Shown here: positions 60,046 through 64,000 of the stretch, in pieces
How the letters are laid out: every line of letters starts with the position of its first letter
How positions within the stretch are numbered: position 1 is the first letter of the stretch
Source of the DNA: Nocardia cyriacigeorgica
GTDB taxonomy: Bacteria; Actinomycetota; Actinomycetes; Mycobacteriales; Mycobacteriaceae
DNA length: 64,000 nt
Assembly (NCBI RefSeq): GCF_005863245.1
Contig: NZ_VBUT01000009.1
Coordinates: forward strand, 241,963 to 305,962
Direction of reading: 5' to 3'
The notes under the pieces: model-generated
What the model was told of the DNA's origin: nothing
Database searches by the model: none
Seen by the model: the letters and a program-made list of their open reading frames with translations, nothing else
Program-made: the position numbers and the translations under genes

Positions 60046-60684
60046 ATGACCAGCACCGCTTCCATCCAGTCCGTCATCCTCGAAGCCACCGACGCCGCGG
60101 CCACCGAAACCTTCTACGACGCCGCGTTCGGTCTCGGCGACAAGCTGCGGGTGCGGGAATCGCAGGCGCCGACCAGCGGGTTCCGCGGCTACGTGCTGTC
60201 GCTGGTGGTCTCGCAGCCGAGCACGGTGGACAGCCTCGTCGGCTCGGCCGTCGATGCCGGCGCGACCATCGTGAAGGCCGCCAAGAAGAGCTTCTGGGGC
60301 TACGGCGGTGTCGTCCAGGCGCCGGACGGTTCGATCTGGAAGATCGCGACCTCGGCGAAGAAGGACACCGGGCCCGCCACCAGGGAGATCGACGAATTCG
60401 TCGTGCTGCTCGGCGTGGACAACGTCAAGGCGACCAAACAGTTCTACGTCGAGCACGGGCTGACCGTCGGCAAGAGCTTCGGCAGCAAGTACGTCGAGTT
60501 CGAGGCGTCGGCGTCGTCGGTGAAGCTCGCGCTCTACGGCCGCAAGGCCGCCGCCAAGGACGCGGGCGTGCCCGCCGACGGCGCCGGTTCGCACCGCATC
60601 GCCTTCGCCGCCGATATCGCGCCGTGCACCGACCCGGACGGGTTCGTGTGGGAGGCGGCCGCCAGCCTCAGCCCCACCGCCTGA
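60046..60684 (+). CDS. VOC-superfamily protein, two-domain
   Basis: The 212-residue product has two glyoxalase-type halves: residues ~1-100 (SVILEATDAAATETFYDAAFG, VVQAPDGSIWKIA) and ~115-212 (EFVVLLGVDNVKATKQFYVEHG, APCTDPDGFVWEAAA). The family binds a divalent metal and acts on small molecules or binds ligands such as antibiotics. It starts 15 bases before a good ATG at 60046 (after CAGGAG). Divergent from the LuxR regulator. Confidence 0.8.
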   Translation: MTSTASIQSVILEATDAAATETFYDAAFGLGDKLRVRESQAPTSGFRGYVLSLVVSQPSTVDSLVGSAVDAGATIVKAAKKSFWGYGGVVQAPDGSIWKIATSAKKDTGPATREIDEFVVLLGVDNVKATKQFYVEHGLTVGKSFGSKYVEFEASASSVKLALYGRKAAAKDAGVPADGAGSHRIAFAADIAPCTDPDGFVWEAAASLSPTA

Positions 60685-60714
60685 CACATCCAGCACTTTT
60701 CTCGAGGAGAGATC

Positions 60715-61065
60715 ATGACGACCACCCAGGGAATCAAGACCGTCCTGCACCCGGTGACGGACCTGGAAGCCGCCAAACAGCTCTACACCGCCCTGCTCGG
60801 CGTCGCGCCGCAGACCGACTCGCCCTACTACGTGGGCTTCGAAGCCGAGGGCCAGCACATCGGGCTGGTGCCCGACGGCGGGCCGCAGCAGATGACCTCG
60901 CCGGTGGCGTACTGGCACGTGGACGATATCGAGGCCAAGCTCGGTGAGCTCGTCGCGGCCGGGGCGACTGTGCGGGAACCGGCGCGCGAGGTGGGTGGGG
61001 GACGGGTGGTCGCCACGGTCACCGATGCCGACGGGAATGCGCTGGGGCTGATTCAGGACCGCTGA
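60715..61065 (+). CDS. VOC-superfamily protein, single domain
   Basis: The 116-residue product contains TVLHPVTDLEAAKQLYTALLG, GFEAEGQHIGLVPDG, VAYWHVDDIEAKLGELVAAG and VTDADGNALGLIQ, a glyoxalase/bleomycin-resistance fold. It follows the first VOC gene by 30 bases and has a good GAGGAGAG site. The two are likely co-expressed. Confidence 0.85.
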   Translation: MTTTQGIKTVLHPVTDLEAAKQLYTALLGVAPQTDSPYYVGFEAEGQHIGLVPDGGPQQMTSPVAYWHVDDIEAKLGELVAAGATVREPAREVGGGRVVATVTDADGNALGLIQDR

Positions 61066-61199
61066 ATGCCGTGCTCACCGCCGGACGACGAGGGGTCGTC
61101 CGGCGGATGCGCGTGTCATCGATCCCGCGGCGCACGCGTGGATTGTTCCGCTGGGTCCGGTGAAACTCGCGGTCGCGCTCGGGTTGCCGCGCCAGCAGG

Positions 61200-63725
61200 T
61201 CAGGACGGGATCTCGGTGGTCTCCCGTCGCGCCATCGTCACCAGGATGTCGTGCAGGGCCTCGGCCTGCCTGCCCGCGCGACGGTCGTGCAACACCACGT
61301 CGGTGAAGGCGTCGACCAGGGCCTGAGCCGGGTTCAGCGGGCTGAAAACGAGATCCGGTCCGCCGCGCAGGGACTCGGTGACCAGTAGTCGCTGGGCTAC
61401 CTGGCGGGCACGGAAGTTGCCCGCGGTGTCGAGTGCGCAGCCGTACGCCCGGACCACCGCCATGTACACCGTGCGGTCGGCAATGCGACGCCTGCGCAGC
61501 CACTTCCGGGAACGCGGGGCAGCCGTCGGCCGCGGCACCAGCGCGGTGCTGTCGAGGACCAGCCACAGCGGTGCGGGGTCCGTTCGAGGCACGGCGGCCG
61601 CGCCGAGGGTGCGGGGCGGCGCAGTCCCGGCAGGGTGGCGAATCTCGATGCCCTGCAAGGTGATCGGGTACCTGGCGAGCATGTCGCCGACCGCTTCGGC
61701 GAACTCACGCAGGATGGAAGGGTCGAGTGGCGGGTCGTCGAAGCCGATCAGCGTCAACCCGTGCCGCGCCGCCAGCTCGGCCAGAAGGTTGTGCCCATCG
61801 GAATCGGGCGACTGATCGCGCTGTGTAATGGTCGGTGGTTGGCCGGCCGGTTCGTGGGCGTCAGCCCGCTGCGTGACCGCTGATCGGGCGGAGGCTGGTT
61901 GGGTGGCAGCGGGTTGTCGGACACCTTGATCAGCGGTGGCTGGTTGGGCGGCGGTTGGGATCGCGCCCGGTGGTGGAGTGGGTCCGGGTTGAGCGGGAGC
62001 TGGTTGCCCGGGAGCCGGCTGGTTGGTTGCTGGTTGGGTGGCAGCTGGTTCGGCGGTGGCTGGGTGGGCGGCGGTTGGGATCGGGCCCGGTGGTGGAGTG
62101 GGGCCGGGGTGAGTGGCAACTGGATGACTGAGAGCCGGCTGGTTGGTTGCTGGTTGGGTGGCGGCTAGTTGGGCGGCAGCGGGTTGCGCGGCGGTTGGGG
62201 TCGCGCCCGGTGGTGGAGTGGGACCGGGGTAAGTGGCAACTGGATGACTGGTAGCCGGCTGTGTGGTGGCTGGCTGGTTGGCAGCCGGTTGAGTAGCAGC
62301 CGGTTGAGTGCCGGCTGGATTCGTGGCAGCTGGGTGCGCGACAGGCGGTTGAGCGGGAGCCGGTTGCGCCGCCGATGGTTGACCGTTCGCCGGGTGGTGG
62401 TCCGCACCGGGTGAGCCCGCCGGTCGAATACCTGGTGCCGGGCCTGCCTCACCCTGCGGCCGAGCGACCATGGGCACGCGAAGGGACCGCAGCGCTTCCG
62501 GCAACGCGTCCAGCGGGGACGGACCGGAGGCGGCCTGCCCAGCGCTGGTTGACCTGGGCCCTGGTGCCATTCCCCGGTCCTCGCCGCTGCTCAACGCGTC
62601 GTCCTCGCGGAACGAAACCTCTTGGCTCGTAGCTGATTCGCCCAATGCGATCGGCGTCCGCCGTGCATCGTCGTCGAGCCCCATCGCGGAAGCGCCCGGC
62701 GCGACGGGCGAAGGCGGTGGTTGCGGCGCAGACAAGCGAGCGCTGTCGGTCGCGGTGTCGCCCGGCCGGGCCTCGGTGACAGCCGCGGCGGCGTCGTGCT
62801 GTTCGGAGCCGGATGGCTGATCCCGCTGTGCACCGCGGCCTGCCGACTGTGCGCTGCCGCCGGCCGGTTGAGCGCCGTCGGGTTGAGCGGCAGTACGGTG
62901 CGCTACCGGCGGTGAAGTGGGAGCCGGCCGCGCCGCAGACGGCGGAGCGCTCGCCAGATGCTGGTCGGCACCGAGTGAGTTCGCCGGTCGCGGGCCTGCC
63001 GCGCCCTGCGGTCGGGCAACGGTGGGCACACGAAGGGAACGCAGCGAGTCCGGTAGGGCGTCGAGTCGGGCCGGTTCCCGCCCGGCGCTGGCGGAGGACT
63101 CCGACCGAGGCGCCTCGGCCGAGTCCCCGTCGCCGGCTGCCGGACGGGCGGGCTCGGAGGTCGAGCGCCCGGTCGCGATAGTTGGTAGTGGTGCGGGCTG
63201 TACTGGTGGCTGCGATGTGGCCGGGCGGGCGCGGCCGGTCGTGGAAAGGCCGGGCTCGGCGGCGGTGCTGAGATCCCCGGGCCGGGATGGGAGCGGCGCT
63301 GCGGCGACGGGGGTCTGCGAACGGGGTGCGGTCGCGCGGGTGCTGCCGGGATGTATGTCCGCGGCACTCGCGGATGCGGTATCTCGGGTCGAGGGGTGCG
63401 GTGTCGCCGCACGGCCGCTGTCGGTCGTCGCGTTGCCTGCCTGAGGCGCTGTGGTGGCGGGTGCGGCCGGACGTCCTGCTGCTGTCGCCGCGGGTCTTCG
63501 CTTGGACCAGGGTGTGGGGCGCGGCGCACGATCGGGTGCGGGTGTGGCGGCGTCTACGAGCGGGTTCGCCGCAGGGGCAGCGGTCATGCTCGCCGACTGG
63601 GCTTCGGCGGCGGCGATGGCGGCTTTCAGTTCGGCGACGGTGGCGGTGGCATCGGCGATCACGCGTTCCAAGCGGGTGACCATGGCACGCATCTCGGCGA
63701 GGTCGGTGGGTGACGGCCGGCTCAT
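61200..63725 (-). CDS. Repeat-rich 841-residue protein with a degenerate zincin-like C-terminus
   Basis: N-terminus (~1-50) is a predicted coiled coil (ATVAELKAAIAAAEAQSA). Residues ~55-640 are disordered and rich in Pro, Ala, Gln and Thr, with two LDALPxxLRSLRVP motifs and three 40-residue repeats (PGPTPPPG..ATQPATNQPA). The last ~190 residues form a folded domain: HGLTLIGFDDPPLDPSILREFAEAVGDM, then TVYMAVVRAYGCALDTAGNFRARQ, and LNPAQALVDAFTDVVLHDRRAG. In related actinobacterial proteins I recall VHExGHALD at the second block and EAFADV at the third; here HExxH is RAYGC, so zinc ligands are lost. Role is unknown; no signal peptide. Confidence 0.75.
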   Translation of the reverse strand: MSRPSPTDLAEMRAMVTRLERVIADATATVAELKAAIAAAEAQSASMTAAPAANPLVDAATPAPDRAPRPTPWSKRRPAATAAGRPAAPATTAPQAGNATTDSGRAATPHPSTRDTASASAADIHPGSTRATAPRSQTPVAAAPLPSRPGDLSTAAEPGLSTTGRARPATSQPPVQPAPLPTIATGRSTSEPARPAAGDGDSAEAPRSESSASAGREPARLDALPDSLRSLRVPTVARPQGAAGPRPANSLGADQHLASAPPSAARPAPTSPPVAHRTAAQPDGAQPAGGSAQSAGRGAQRDQPSGSEQHDAAAAVTEARPGDTATDSARLSAPQPPPSPVAPGASAMGLDDDARRTPIALGESATSQEVSFREDDALSSGEDRGMAPGPRSTSAGQAASGPSPLDALPEALRSLRVPMVARPQGEAGPAPGIRPAGSPGADHHPANGQPSAAQPAPAQPPVAHPAATNPAGTQPAATQPAANQPATTQPATSHPVATYPGPTPPPGATPTAAQPAAAQLAATQPATNQPALSHPVATHPGPTPPPGPIPTAAHPATAEPAATQPATNQPAPGQPAPAQPGPTPPPGAIPTAAQPATADQGVRQPAATQPASARSAVTQRADAHEPAGQPPTITQRDQSPDSDGHNLLAELAARHGLTLIGFDDPPLDPSILREFAEAVGDMLARYPITLQGIEIRHPAGTAPPRTLGAAAVPRTDPAPLWLVLDSTALVPRPTAAPRSRKWLRRRRIADRTVYMAVVRAYGCALDTAGNFRARQVAQRLLVTESLRGGPDLVFSPLNPAQALVDAFTDVVLHDRRAGRQAEALHDILVTMARRETTEIPS
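61921..62280. repeat. Three in-frame 120-base repeats in the long gene
   Basis: The units fall at 61921-62040, 62041-62160 and 62161-62280, each containing a GGTGGAGTGG-marked block and encoding PGPTPPPG and TQPATNQPA. The period is exactly 120 bases (40 codons), so copy changes keep the frame. Confidence 0.85.
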
Positions 63726-64000
63726 CGCGCTGTCCTGCTCGTCATGACCGCCTATCGGGTGAGGCCGGTGTGCTGACCGGTAACCACATCCGATCGCAGC
63801 GGGTGCCGCGACGGACTATGACGCGTCCAGTTTCCCATTCGGGGCGCGTTGTTTCCCGCAGATGGGGAGTACGTACTTGCGTACGGCGGGGAGCGGGTCG
63901 CTAGGAACGCCTACGCGCCCTCGCCTCGCTCCTGGACTGTCAGCATCCGGGTGCCCCTCCCGCCCACGACATGGGCCACAAGACTCCCAGCAAGCGACAG
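63726..64000. other. 275-base right edge, no supported gene
   Basis: It is the presumed promoter region of the long repeat-rich gene. A GTACG/CGTAC dyad occurs near 63870-63885. Nothing else was recognised. Confidence 0.4.

Noticed and set aside
61921..62280. CRISPR-like array
   Set aside because: The 120-base units are in-frame coding repeats without spacers.
63710..63904. Short plus-strand frame at the right edge
   Set aside because: It overlaps the start of the long minus-strand gene and has no recognisable content.

Overview
The window is high-GC actinobacterial chromosome. It carries mycolic-acid-lineage (Mycobacteriales) hallmarks: an lpqU-eno-divIC-DUF501-ppx block, an fadA3/Rv1075c-like/cbs...metB-greA-DUF4307-mca block, an EspG/PPE-type ESX accessory module, DUF3558 lipoproteins and DtxR/IdeR-type iron boxes. 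The domain mix (DUF397 arrays, DUF6131, NRPS, many small secreted proteins) points to Nocardia or a close relative. Species cannot be named from sequence alone.

Layout. (1) 1-6.6 kb: edge of an iron-regulated locus. An ornithine-cyclodeaminase-like gene (cut by the window edge) and a VioC/TauD-type amino-acid hydroxylase diverge from a peptide-family ABC importer, and two iron boxes lie between them. (2) 6.7-12.1 kb: small membrane proteins, then the lytic transglycosylase-enolase-DivIC/FtsB-DUF501-exopolyphosphatase block. (3) 12.1-20.6 kb: secreted and SRPBCC proteins, a POT peptide transporter, an APC amino-acid permease, a tRNA with anticodon UAA, an acyl-CoA dehydrogenase behind a KstR-like operator, and small membrane genes. 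(4) 20.9-27.5 kb: a stand-alone two-module NRPS (A-T-C-A-T-R) with a terminal reductase. (5) 27.6-32.6 kb: DUF305/DUF6153-type pair, lipoproteins, a methyltransferase and a Bax-inhibitor-1 protein, ending in strong terminators. (6) 32.9-37.6 kb: thiolase, SGNH hydrolase, a 16-bp minisatellite and cystathionine beta-synthase.

(7) 37.7-51.8 kb: accessory DNA lying between cbs and metB, which are near neighbours in M. tuberculosis. It holds lipoproteins, an XRE-DUF397-DUF397 operon, a degenerate repeat array, an ECF sigma factor with its DGPF/YCII partner and probable target, an orphan ESX-type module (DUF3558 lipoprotein, WXG-like protein, PPE-like protein, EspG) and glutaryl-CoA dehydrogenase. 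(8) 51.9-55.8 kb: metB, greA, DUF4307, mca and a small membrane protein. (9) 56.4-63.7 kb: Nudix hydrolase, a large LuxR/ATPase regulator divergent from two VOC proteins, and an 841-residue repeat-rich protein whose C-terminus looks like a zincin metallopeptidase that has lost its HExxH motif.

The most interesting candidates are the orphan NRPS-reductase, the iron-box-controlled hydroxylase/transporter locus, the orphan ESX module and the degenerate zincin protein. No CRISPR array, insertion sequence or prophage was seen. All functional calls come from reading the sequence; no search was run.
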